From the IMG/VR virus record IMGVR_UViG_3300009103_001352, positions 1 to 55,891 of that record: a stretch of 55,891 nt of DNA, one strand, 5' to 3'. Below are positions 50,473 through 55,891 of the stretch, in pieces (the stretch's first letter is position 1; each line of letters begins with the position of its first letter). Source of the stretch: a virus. The notes beneath the pieces were generated by a model. It did not search any database. It worked only from the letters and a program-made list of their open reading frames with translations, and was not told the origin of the DNA. Both the position numbers and the translations under genes were made by a program.

Positions 50473-50698
50473 ATGGAAAATCAGATATTGTAGTTCTTGA
50501 AACTACAAACCGAACGCAGAAAGTCTTTCTGCTGAAATGAAAAAATTAGGTTATGACGTTGAAATTGAACAAGGAGATACTGGACAATTTGAGCTATTTA
50601 AATGGTCCACCACATTGTGGATGTCATTTATGAAAGGTGGACATGGAAAGTTCTTTGGAATACAGGAAGTGACGGAGGCATTAACTAATACGGAGTAA
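50465..50698 (+). CDS. SelW/Rdx-family selenoprotein with in-frame TGA (Sec)
   Basis: The frame runs ATG 50465 to TAA 50696-50698 (77 residues plus stop) with one in-frame TGA at 50498-50500, codon 12. Around it is IRYCSS-TGA-NYKPNAESL, the Rdx/SelW pattern in which a strand is followed by C-x-x-U. Downstream GDTGQFELF and MKGGHGKFFGIQEV match the family G-x-F-E and S-K-K-G-x-F-P positions. The TGA replaces the second redox Cys exactly, so Sec is the natural reading. The frame then stays open for 65 more codons. It overlaps the nitroreductase by 8 nt. A thiol-redox role is expected for the family. A Trp or stop reading is the alternative, but TGA is used as stop throughout this window. Confidence 0.88.
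50516..50532 (+). promoter_or_regulatory. Candidate bacterial SECIS hairpin
   Basis: Within the selenoprotein-like gene, 15 bases after the TGA, GCAGAA (50516-50521) pairs with TTCTGC (50527-50532) around the loop AGTCT, or with one more A-T pair around GTC. The loop resembles the GGUCU loop of the E. coli fdhF element, has a G among its first two bases, and lies 21 bases after the TGA. This fits the spacing reported for bacterial SECIS elements. Confidence 0.7.
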
Positions 50699-50700
50699 AT

Positions 50701-51129
50701 ATGGTTTTTGGACTTGGAGATCAAGAAGAACAGAGAACTAAAGAATTATTTGTAAGTAAGAATTTTAAATCACATTCAGGATTAGACTTAACATGGAAAA
50801 TAGAGATGGACGCGTTAATGGATTCCGAATGGTTTACGATCAAGAAAATGATCATGGAGATAACACCTCCTTTTAGAGAAGCAGTCGGTATTCCACGTGG
50901 TGGAGTTAAGCTCGGCAATCTTCTCAACGAACACGCAACAGGGAAAAAAGAAGATCCTATTTGTATAGTAGATGATGTATTAACTACAGGTGAGTCAATG
51001 GAAGAATTTTTAACACAATATCAACGTAATCGCGAACCATTTACAGCGATCGGTTGGGTAGTATTTGCGAGAACACAATGTCCGTCATGGGTAAACGCGG
51101 TATTTCAAATGCCATATTTAGCTGTATAG
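50701..51129 (+). CDS. pyrE: Orotate phosphoribosyltransferase-like protein (PyrE-like)
   Basis: A 142-residue PRTase. The PRPP-binding motif ICIVDDVLTTGESM lies at residues 87-100, and VGIPRGGVKLGNLL at residues 62-75 fits the PRPP loop. The N-terminal KNFKSHSGLDLTWKIEMDAL resembles the F-x-L-x-S-G substrate turn of orotate PRTase. Usual PyrE has about 210 residues, so it is compact. The neighbouring PyrD and PyrF homologues support orotate as substrate. It ends inside the lipoprotein gene region (43-nt overlap). Confidence 0.78.
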   Translation: MVFGLGDQEEQRTKELFVSKNFKSHSGLDLTWKIEMDALMDSEWFTIKKMIMEITPPFREAVGIPRGGVKLGNLLNEHATGKKEDPICIVDDVLTTGESMEEFLTQYQRNREPFTAIGWVVFARTQCPSWVNAVFQMPYLAV

Positions 51130-51497
51130 TATTAATGATTACCAGTTGTACTATGTGGAAGCATATTCAAGATAGTAGTGATTATTTAGAAACTGGATAT
51201 ATGCCATGTCCAGAAGGCGAGAAGTGCTTAGACTTGACATCAAGAATGGGTGGATTAGAAGGAGATATTTTTAAAACACTACCACCCATAAAAGGTTGGA
51301 AACAAATGGGATGCGTGCATTCTAAGCAAATAGATTATGAGATGAAAGAAGAATTTATGTATTGTGAATATTGTAATGGAAAACATCAGATGTGGATGAT
51401 ATATGATTATGACTGGGAGGGTAAATACGGAGTTCCAGATTGGTATCCTCATACACCAGATAATACAGAATGCGGCGATCCACCATTTATTAAATGA
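51087..51497 (+). CDS. Putative lipoprotein with Cys-rich domain
   Basis: A 136-residue protein with a lipoprotein signal: MGKRGISNAIFSCIVLMITSC, with lipobox ITS-Cys at residue 21. The mature part has CPEGEKCLD, MGCVHSKQ and MYCEYCNGKHQMWM, which suggest disulfides or metal binding, then WYPHTPDNTEC. I start at ATG 51087 (or 51078), which lies inside the PyrE-like gene by 43 nt; the frame is different. It overlaps the PyrD-like gene by 4 nt. The function is unknown. Confidence 0.6.
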   Translation: MGKRGISNAIFSCIVLMITSCTMWKHIQDSSDYLETGYMPCPEGEKCLDLTSRMGGLEGDIFKTLPPIKGWKQMGCVHSKQIDYEMKEEFMYCEYCNGKHQMWMIYDYDWEGKYGVPDWYPHTPDNTECGDPPFIK

Positions 51498-52189
51498 AAA
51501 TATATATCGCGGCTCCATTCGGGAACTATATACGAATCAAAAATACTATTAGTGTCAAGGGAACTTTCACGTTAAAGCGTCGTCGTGGTCTCATTCTTCA
51601 AATCTTAAAAACTCTACGATATAGCTTTAAAGACAAGTGTTGGTATAATAGCTTAGGACTTAGAAATCCAGGAATTACAAAAGGCATTCACAGAATAAAA
51701 AAAGACGACTATATATCTATCGCTGCTGTAGAACCAGGTGATTGGATTGAACTAGATAAACATATTCCTCAACAGGTTCCAATTGAACTCAATATTTCAT
51801 GTCCTAACATAACTCACTTCGATGACTACATCAGAGATATACACATATATGCTAAGCGCAATCCGATTGTTAAAATATCAGCGGAAACCAACTTCGCGGA
51901 AATAGACAGATTAATAGATATGGGCTTCGCTAGATTTCATTGTTGTAATACACTCAAAACAGATAAGGGAGCTCAAAGCGGTAAGGTATTACAAGAATAT
52001 GTATTTGAGAAAATCAAGTATATAAAGAACAAAAATCGACATATCGAGTGCATAGCAGGAGGAGGAATAGATTCGATAGATGATATGATGTATTACGCTA
52101 CGTTAGGAGTTCAGGGATTTTCACTAGGATCTGTTTGTTTTAATCCATTTAAATTACGTAAAATTCTCCTTGATTTTTTCGGAAAATAA
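51494..52189 (+). CDS. pyrD: Dihydroorotate dehydrogenase-like protein (PyrD, class 1)
   Basis: A 231-residue TIM-barrel flavoprotein. The motif NSLGLRNPGI near residue 52 and PIELNISCPNITHF near residue 97 are diagnostic; Cys103 in NISCPN is the catalytic base of class 1 enzymes. HCCNTLKTDKGAQSGKVL and the FMN-phosphate block IAGGGIDSIDDMMYYATLGVQGFSLGS follow. Normal length is about 310, so the N-terminal barrel part is shortened. It overlaps the lipoprotein gene by 4 nt. It would oxidise dihydroorotate to orotate. Confidence 0.85.
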   Translation: MKIYIAAPFGNYIRIKNTISVKGTFTLKRRRGLILQILKTLRYSFKDKCWYNSLGLRNPGITKGIHRIKKDDYISIAAVEPGDWIELDKHIPQQVPIELNISCPNITHFDDYIRDIHIYAKRNPIVKISAETNFAEIDRLIDMGFARFHCCNTLKTDKGAQSGKVLQEYVFEKIKYIKNKNRHIECIAGGGIDSIDDMMYYATLGVQGFSLGSVCFNPFKLRKILLDFFGK

Positions 52190-52198
52190 TCGTATAAT
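52170..52198 (+). promoter_or_regulatory. Sigma-70-type promoter TTGATT-17-TATAAT
   Basis: TTGATT at 52170-52175 and TATAAT at 52193-52198 are 17 bases apart and overlap the end of the PyrD-like gene. The start near 52205 would lie about three bases before ATG 52208, so the message would be nearly leaderless. Confidence 0.7.
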
Positions 52199-52207
52199 AA
52201 CTTCATT

Positions 52208-52621
52208 ATGAGATCGAACAAGTGGAATATTAGTTGGCAGGTTGCTCGAGTCAGAGCAAAGAAAATTAAAGACATTCAGATGAGAGTGGATTTCATGCAC
52301 GAGTGGTTGCTGATTCACAATTATAGAGTTAATATCGATAGGATAGCAAATTGGTTACGAATGTCTATAATGAGTGCTAACTATGAATCAAAAGAGATTT
52401 ATAAAAAAGCTTTTCGCAGGCTCTTAGAAGTGCAGAATCTCGAAGAAGGAGATATGCCGAACGATGTGAAAGCTTACGTGCGCGATCCGATAATAGAAGA
52501 CGTTCTCAAAGATCTAGAACAACGAACATACAGTTTTCAATTTAAAAAACTGCCACCAGGACACTATGAATTTATTAAAAGGATAAAAGATGTACTCGGC
52601 CCAAATCAAACAATCAATTGA
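52208..52621 (+). CDS. Hypothetical protein, helical, basic
   Basis: A 137-residue protein. The N-terminal half (WNISWQVARVRAKKIKDIQMRVDFMHEWLLIHNYRVNIDRIANWLRMSIM) is basic and helical, maybe a winged-helix-like region. The C-terminal part (RDPIIEDVLKDLEQRTYSFQF, LPPGHYEFIKRIKDVLG) is mixed. It sits between PyrD- and PyrF-like genes under its own promoter. It overlaps the next gene by 32 nt. No name can be given. Confidence 0.55.
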   Translation: MRSNKWNISWQVARVRAKKIKDIQMRVDFMHEWLLIHNYRVNIDRIANWLRMSIMSANYESKEIYKKAFRRLLEVQNLEEGDMPNDVKAYVRDPIIEDVLKDLEQRTYSFQFKKLPPGHYEFIKRIKDVLGPNQTIN

Positions 52622-52937
52622 AAAACTAGCACAGACAACATCTGATGCATTTGACATAATCATGTATAGGATGCTAGACGCACCGGAAAAACCGTCTCAG
52701 GATGACTTGATGGCGATGATTATGGGTGCTAAAGAATTACACGAATCACACTGCATGCGTGTGATGGAGACTATCAAAGAATGGCCTGGAAAGTCCGCAA
52801 GGAATATATTAGCGACTACGCCGGTGAAGGAAGACAAGAAATATACAGACGAAATCGAAGAGGAAATGTTCTCTAAGCCGCTTAAAAAGATGCCTATAGA
52901 TAAGGCTGAACAAGCAATCGACTATCAGTCTATATGA
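52590..52937 (+). CDS. Hypothetical helical protein
   Basis: A 115-residue helical protein (QSIEKLAQTTSDAFDIIMYRM, MIMGAKELHESHCMRVMETIKEW) with an acidic C-terminus. It overlaps the upstream gene by 32 nt and the PyrF-like gene by 4 nt. No motif is recognised. Confidence 0.55.
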   Translation: MYSAQIKQSIEKLAQTTSDAFDIIMYRMLDAPEKPSQDDLMAMIMGAKELHESHCMRVMETIKEWPGKSARNILATTPVKEDKKYTDEIEEEMFSKPLKKMPIDKAEQAIDYQSI

Positions 52938-53623
52938 AATTAATTCTATCATTAGAACAACCAAAGCACTTTCTAGTAGCAGAAAAAATACAAGACTATG
53001 TAGATGGATGGAAAATAAATCACATAGGATATAGCATAGCAGATCGCGAACGCTCTCACGACTGGTGGGCTAGATTAGAACGCTATAGACTAGCTAGAAA
53101 GAAGGAACTATTCGTCGACTTCAAGCTTTGGGACACACCAAACACGATGAAAATGGTCTTAGAACACGTCCTCAGAATGGGCGCAACAATGACCACTATA
53201 AGTACGTACAACAATCCCGCAGCTTTAGAAGCAGTCTCCGAATTCAAGGATGACATCAAACTACTAGGAGTTACATATCTCACATCTTGGTCAGATCAGG
53301 AACAGTACAACGTGACACGCGATATGGAACCCATTATGTGGAGAAGAGCTATAGAGAGAATGCTAGAATATAAATTCGCAGGAGTTATTTCAAGTGCTCA
53401 CGATATTCATTACATTAGACAGTGGGGAGATCCGGACAAAAAACTACTAAACATCTGTCCAGGAATAACAGTAGAAACACCAGATGGATTACCGTTCCAT
53501 TCAGGTCAAGTTCGCACAACTAGCATTCAGGAAGCAAAATCACTAGGAGCAGATTATATAGTATTAGGACGAGCAGTAACAGAAAGCCATGATCCAGAAT
53601 TGACAATCAAAGCCATGTTATGA
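52934..53623 (+). CDS. pyrF: Orotidine-5-phosphate decarboxylase (PyrF)
   Basis: A 229-residue TIM-barrel enzyme. The catalytic D-x-K-x-x-D is Asp62, Lys64 and Asp67 in LFVDFKLWDTPNTM. KLLNICPGITVETPDG and the phosphate-binding ADYIVLGRAVTESHDP complete the signature. It decarboxylates OMP to UMP. Length is normal. It overlaps both neighbours by 4 nt. With the PyrE- and PyrD-like genes it supplies the last steps of pyrimidine synthesis. Confidence 0.92.
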   Translation: MKLILSLEQPKHFLVAEKIQDYVDGWKINHIGYSIADRERSHDWWARLERYRLARKKELFVDFKLWDTPNTMKMVLEHVLRMGATMTTISTYNNPAALEAVSEFKDDIKLLGVTYLTSWSDQEQYNVTRDMEPIMWRRAIERMLEYKFAGVISSAHDIHYIRQWGDPDKKLLNICPGITVETPDGLPFHSGQVRTTSIQEAKSLGADYIVLGRAVTESHDPELTIKAML

Positions 53624-53883
53624 TGAATCCTTTTCGCATTGTTTGGGAACTAATAGAGTTCGCAATACAAGCGTTATTTCTCTATATACTCGCAATAATC
53701 ATAGTAATAGGCGTCTTAGTATATGGTATCGCTAGTCTAGAAAACAAGGCAGAAAAGATCATATATAAGGACAGAATAATAATAGAGCAAATGACCGTTC
53801 CAGCAGAACCCGAACCAATACCACCAGCATGCGAACGCATTGCCGGATGCCGAGTTTTAGAAGACGGATCAATTGAATACTAA
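53620..53883 (+). CDS. Membrane protein, single TM
   Basis: An 87-residue protein with one long hydrophobic segment near residues 8-39 (IVWELIEFAIQALFLYILAI and onward), then a Lys-rich turn and a Pro-rich domain (VPAEPEPIPPACERIAGCRVL) with two Cys. It overlaps the PyrF gene by 4 nt. It may be a spanin-like or holin-like part, but no class-defining motif is present. Confidence 0.55.
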   Translation: MMNPFRIVWELIEFAIQALFLYILAIIIVIGVLVYGIASLENKAEKIIYKDRIIIEQMTVPAEPEPIPPACERIAGCRVLEDGSIEY

Positions 53884-53909
53884 TCACCACCATTAATAGG
53901 AGTAATACA

Positions 53910-54062
53910 ATGGAATGTATAGACTTAGTTAATAAAGTACAAGAAATCTATTCCCCTCAACCAATAGTAATATTCCTACTATTCGGACTTATATTCATGG
54001 GAGGAATGATGTTCGAAATGTGTAGAATAAGCGAATCAACCCATAATAAAAAACAACAATGA
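53910..54062 (+). CDS. Small membrane protein 1
   Basis: A 50-residue protein with a hydrophobic segment near residues 19-35 (VIFLLFGLIFMGGMMF). AATAGGAG precedes ATG 53910. It overlaps the next small gene by 4 nt. Its size suits a holin or an accessory membrane peptide. Confidence 0.55.
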   Translation: MECIDLVNKVQEIYSPQPIVIFLLFGLIFMGGMMFEMCRISESTHNKKQQ

Positions 54063-54169
54063 AACCATGGTTTAATACAGCATTAATACTCATGCTTACG
54101 TTAATATGGATAGCAATAGGGATACAACTGCACCAGAGATTAAGTCATCTAGAATCCCTTATATTATGA
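54059..54169 (+). CDS. Small membrane protein 2
   Basis: A 36-residue peptide with a hydrophobic segment (FNTALILMLTLIWIAIGIQL), beginning in the previous stop (ATGA). It overlaps the next gene by 4 nt. It was too short for ordinary gene calling but is supported by both overlaps. Confidence 0.5.
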   Translation: MKPWFNTALILMLTLIWIAIGIQLHQRLSHLESLIL

Positions 54170-54408
54170 AGAAGTATATACACGTAAATCAGGGAAACAT
54201 TAAAGGTAATCTAAAGACACGTAGAACCGGAAGAAATAAGGAACTCATGCCAGTGATTACTATTAAAGAAGGAAAGAAGAATGAATACTGTAATGCAGTC
54301 TCTATACTAGGACCATCAAAAGTAATATATGGACACGATAAACCCCTGTTATCTTGTGGTGCTAGAGTAATAATAGAGACTGAAGCAGAGATAAAAATAT
54401 TGGAGTAA
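54166..54408 (+). CDS. Small conserved phage protein
   Basis: An 80-residue protein whose start MKKYIHVNQGNIKGNLKT and end GHDKPLLSCGARVIIETEAEI match a small protein family widespread in marine T4-like phages, with the SCGARV block near residue 63. The function is unknown. I start at ATG 54166 in a 4-nt overlap; an earlier in-frame ATG at 54106 lies inside the upstream ORF. Confidence 0.65.
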   Translation: MKKYIHVNQGNIKGNLKTRRTGRNKELMPVITIKEGKKNEYCNAVSILGPSKVIYGHDKPLLSCGARVIIETEAEIKILE

Positions 54409-54411
54409 ACA

Positions 54412-54504
54412 ATGATTTGGATAGAATTACCTGTATTAATCATACCAATAGCTATAGTAGTATGGTCATATGTAGTGATAACGTATAGTGGATGGGGAAG
54501 TTGA
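54412..54504 (+). CDS. Tiny hydrophobic peptide
   Basis: A 30-residue peptide with a hydrophobic centre (LPVLIIPIAIVVWSYVVI) starting at ATG 54412 just after the previous stop. It is too short to be sure of but is consistent with the membrane-peptide cluster. Confidence 0.4.
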   Translation: MIWIELPVLIIPIAIVVWSYVVITYSGWGS

Positions 54505-54756
54505 ATAGTAATAGGGTAAAAATCGACCCCGTTTAAAAACGGTTAATTAATATGGTTTAAGTGAGTGATAAGGCGCATTAATGTCTGTAGAGAGTGGATA
54601 TAAACGGCGCCTCGCGCAGCAAACGCAAATTTTTTTAAAACGCGCCAAAAATTTCTATATAAAAGCACACTTTTAATTCGCGATAGAATTAATCAATAAA
54701 AGTACACAATTAACTCTATATAGAATCAAAGCCGTTATGAATCGCGATATACAAAA

Positions 54757-54844
54757 ACAGAGACTCACTGTGCGAGAGCAATGTGCTCGGGAGAGGGTGG
54801 GGAAGCAACGGCAGCAGGGTCTCGTTTCGCGAGCAGGTTTCTGT
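54757..54844 (+). ncRNA. Candidate structured RNA
   Basis: ACAGAGAC (54757-54764) pairs with GTTTCTGT (54837-54844) with one G-T wobble. Inside are hairpins GAGCA-ATG-TGCTC (54776-54788) and CTCG-TTTCG-CGAG (54821-54833), and a G-rich stretch 54789-54819 with four runs of three or more G. No T-loop is present, so it is not a tRNA. The strand is not certain and no transcription start is seen for it. Confidence 0.35.
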
Positions 54845-54921
54845 GAAAAAAATAAAAAAAGATTTGCAATGATTTCAGCGGGTTAGCGTTAACGCGTTGT
54901 TATTATTACGAAACAAAACCG

Positions 54922-54950
54922 TTGACATTTCTCTCTCGTTGTGATATAAT
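54922..54950 (+). promoter_or_regulatory. Consensus sigma-70 promoter TTGACA-17-TATAAT
   Basis: TTGACA at 54922-54927 and TATAAT at 54945-54950 match both hexamers perfectly with a 17-base spacer. It is the strongest promoter in the window. The start should lie near 54957, upstream of ATG 54999 with GAGAGAG before it. Confidence 0.85.
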
Positions 54951-54998
54951 ATATATAAAGAAATTGAGAAAATCATGAAACAATCGAGAGAGAATATT

Positions 54999-55358
54999 AT
55001 GGGAAATGCAGTTCACGTTACTACGGCAGTAAGAGAAAACTACGGCGCACACGACTGGGATGGCGTCGGTGAATGTCCGCAGTATTGGAAGTGCAAAGGT
55101 GGTGATGACTACATCATCATTGACGCCCCTTCGGTTGATGATGCCGTTGATTTCGTATATAGTTATATTGTAGGGGATCCTAGCGTATACGTTGAGGAGA
55201 CCATTTTAGGTGGCGTTGAAGTCGCTGCCGATTTCAAGACGGAACTGGAGGAGTATGCTTCCGAGAGTTTCGCAACTCGCGTCGAATGGTCTAAACGATT
55301 CGACAAGTTTCCAACCAATAAACTTTCAACATATAATATAAATTATGAAGCCGCTTGA
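54999..55358 (+). CDS. Hypothetical early protein
   Basis: A 119-residue protein (MGNAVHVTTAVRENYGAHDWDGVGECPQYWKCKGG) with acidic composition and a central SVDDAVDFVYSYIVGDPSVYVEE segment. I start at ATG 54999 because GAGAGAG precedes it; an in-frame ATG at 54975 is possible. The consensus promoter directly upstream suggests an early host-takeover protein, but no function is known. It overlaps the next gene by 14 nt. Confidence 0.65.
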   Translation: MGNAVHVTTAVRENYGAHDWDGVGECPQYWKCKGGDDYIIIDAPSVDDAVDFVYSYIVGDPSVYVEETILGGVEVAADFKTELEEYASESFATRVEWSKRFDKFPTNKLSTYNINYEAA

Positions 55359-55596
55359 ACCGCTAGCAGAATCACAAAGTCACTGTAATGAATTCGGTGA
55401 AAAAATCGTCAATGAAATCACACAGTTAGAAGCAGACATAGCAGCTTGGAAAGCATCAGACCGGACAGACATAGCTCTCTATAATACACTAGAAAAAACC
55501 ATAGAGAAGCTGTCCGGCGCTGTATCGATATATGAACAGGACGTAGCAGAACACGAATACTTAATTAACGTACATGACGGCGAGCTACTCAACTAG
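55345..55596 (+). CDS. Hypothetical acidic helical protein
   Basis: An 83-residue protein, predicted helical and acidic (EFGEKIVNEITQLEADIAAWK, LYNTLEKTIEKLSGAVSIYEQDVAEHE). It overlaps the upstream gene by 14 nt and shares its early promoter. No family is known. Confidence 0.55.
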   Translation: MKPLEPLAESQSHCNEFGEKIVNEITQLEADIAAWKASDRTDIALYNTLEKTIEKLSGAVSIYEQDVAEHEYLINVHDGELLN

Positions 55597-55605
55597 CTGC
55601 CGCAA

Positions 55606-55648
55606 CAGGTGCAACGCGCTTCCATCTCTCTCGCCGCCGTTGCACCTG
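55606..55648 (+). repeat. Perfect 11-bp inverted repeat
   Basis: CAGGTGCAACG (55606-55616) pairs with CGTTGCACCTG (55638-55648) around a 21-base loop. It follows the last gene but lacks a T-run, so it is not a textbook terminator. It is the first of four hairpins here. Confidence 0.65.
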
Positions 55649-55675
55649 CCTTATTAACTAAGAGAGGTATTGCTA

Positions 55676-55732
55676 AGCGCCTATACGATAGAACAGGACT
55701 GATCGTAATCAGCTGTTACGGATATAGGTGTT
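55676..55732 (+). repeat. Extended stem-loop 1
   Basis: A stem of AGCGCCTATA (55676-55685) with TATAGGTGTT (55723-55732), with two G-T pairs. Inside, AACAG/CTGTT and CTGAT/ATCAG (55692-55717) pair around a CGTA loop with a 2-base bulge. No protein gene covers it. Confidence 0.6.
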
Positions 55733-55735
55733 ATG

Positions 55736-55794
55736 TGAGCTGAGATGATATATGGTGCGCTTAATCTCTATGGACATATTATAGGCTCAGCTCA
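55736..55794 (+). repeat. Extended stem-loop 2
   Basis: TGAGCTGAG (55736-55744) is a perfect complement of CTCAGCTCA (55786-55794), with inner ATATG/CATAT pairing. Overall 59 bases. Confidence 0.6.
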
Positions 55795-55815
55795 TGCTAC
55801 TATATATAATAGACA

Positions 55816-55879
55816 TGGCGGTCTTAGGCTTGCGAGAAATGCAGGAAGTCACATCAGACGTACCTATAATAGACCGCCA
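55816..55879 (+). repeat. Extended stem-loop 3 at the window edge
   Basis: TGGCGGTCT (55816-55824) is a perfect complement of AGACCGCCA (55871-55879), with TAGG/CCTA pairing inside. A decamer TATAATAGAC occurs at 55804 and again at 55864. The window ends 12 bases later. Confidence 0.6.
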
Positions 55880-55891
55880 CCCGATTAGGGC

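Larger units (their letters stand above)
54505..54974. other. Non-coding region with GC-rich structured core
   Basis: No convincing gene lies in this 470-base stretch. It holds a small hairpin CCGTTT-AA-AAACGG (54529-54542), an inverted repeat TTAATTC/GAATTAA (54673-54692), a GC-rich block near 54757-54844, the 10-base palindrome GCGTTAACGC at 54886-54895, and a strong sigma-70-type promoter at its end. GC content in the core is visibly higher than in the rest of the window. An origin, regulatory RNA or control region is possible. Confidence 0.6.
55597..55891. other. Terminal non-coding stretch
   Basis: No gene is seen in these 295 bases. They are almost filled by the four consecutive hairpins listed separately. 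Their purpose cannot be told from sequence: candidates are structured RNAs, a control region or an origin. No tRNA signature was found. Confidence 0.6.

Noticed and set aside
50498-50500. TGA read as Trp because of an altered code
   Set aside because: TGG codes Trp and TGA ends other genes in this window, so one recoded TGA is better explained by a Sec codon.
55817-55878. A tRNA in the last hairpin, since GGCGGTC/GACCGCC looks like an acceptor stem
   Set aside because: The span is about 62 bases, shorter than a tRNA, and no T-arm or T-loop sequence precedes the 3-prime arm.
1-55891. CRISPR arrays, insertion sequences or integrase and attachment sites
   Set aside because: No regularly spaced direct repeats, no transposase or integrase motifs and no terminal repeats were seen.

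Overview
The window is the plus strand of a T4-like (Straboviridae-type/marine) myovirus genome. The diagnosis rests on the ordered T4 core: a portal tail end, a gp67-like protein, gp21 protease, gp22 scaffold, gp23 capsid, a tail-tube-fold protein (gp3/gp19 family), UvsY, UvsW, gp55 late sigma, gp47 and gp46. All supported genes lie on one strand. Many join by 4-nt ATGA overlaps, and the DNA is visibly AT-rich. The core order, ribosomal protein bS21, Fe-S assembly proteins, peptide deformylase and many 2-oxoglutarate oxygenases and glycosyltransferases resemble marine T4-likes of cyanobacteria and of SAR11 or other Alphaproteobacteria. No photosynthesis gene is present here, so a heterotrophic marine host is my inference, not a proof.

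Layout. 1-6578: head morphogenesis, one tail gene and recombination genes. 6655-14015: a glycosyltransferase, an H1-like basic protein, gp55, the gp47/gp46 nuclease, peptide deformylase, and QueD/QueE of 7-deazaguanine synthesis. 14036-24176: tail-fibre genes built by tandem duplication, ending in an 1843-residue modular fibre. 24199-30308: an asparagine synthetase, a glycosyltransferase, bS21, an Sm-like protein, IscU and two A-type Fe-S carriers. 30320-34521: a GT25-like enzyme, a secreted protein, an HtrA-like lipoprotein protease and an AAA+ ATPase. 34502-49798: a long accessory island with 2OG oxygenases, a CDGSH protein, two SGNH-like proteins, three related glycosyltransferases, a DegT-like aminotransferase, an amidinotransferase, a B12-binding radical SAM enzyme, a SET protein, an AdoMet decarboxylase, coiled-coil and head-type proteins, an APH-like kinase and a second radical SAM enzyme. 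49792-53623: a nitroreductase, an apparent selenoprotein, and PyrE-, PyrD- and PyrF-like enzymes. 53620-55891: small membrane proteins and two non-coding stretches rich in hairpins.

Two promoter classes can be read directly. Late promoters match TATAAATA or a close variant, fitting the encoded gp55 sigma. Four sites match the sigma-70 form TTGA(C/T)(A/T)-17-TATAAT, where three are one base off at most two positions and the one at 54922 is perfect. At 4095-4138 a late promoter overlaps a strong terminator.

The most striking observation is at 50465-50698. A SelW/Rdx-family gene carries an in-frame TGA exactly at the second position of its CxxC-type redox motif (C-S-S-TGA). A hairpin resembling a bacterial SECIS lies 15 nt downstream. 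I read this as a phage-encoded selenoprotein. Next to it is a PyrE/PyrD/PyrF set that could carry dihydroorotate to UMP. The island also holds an aminotransferase, an amidinotransferase, a StrG-like oxygenase and an APH-like kinase, which together resemble pieces of an aminocyclitol or guanidino-sugar pathway. All functions are read from sequence motifs without any database search.
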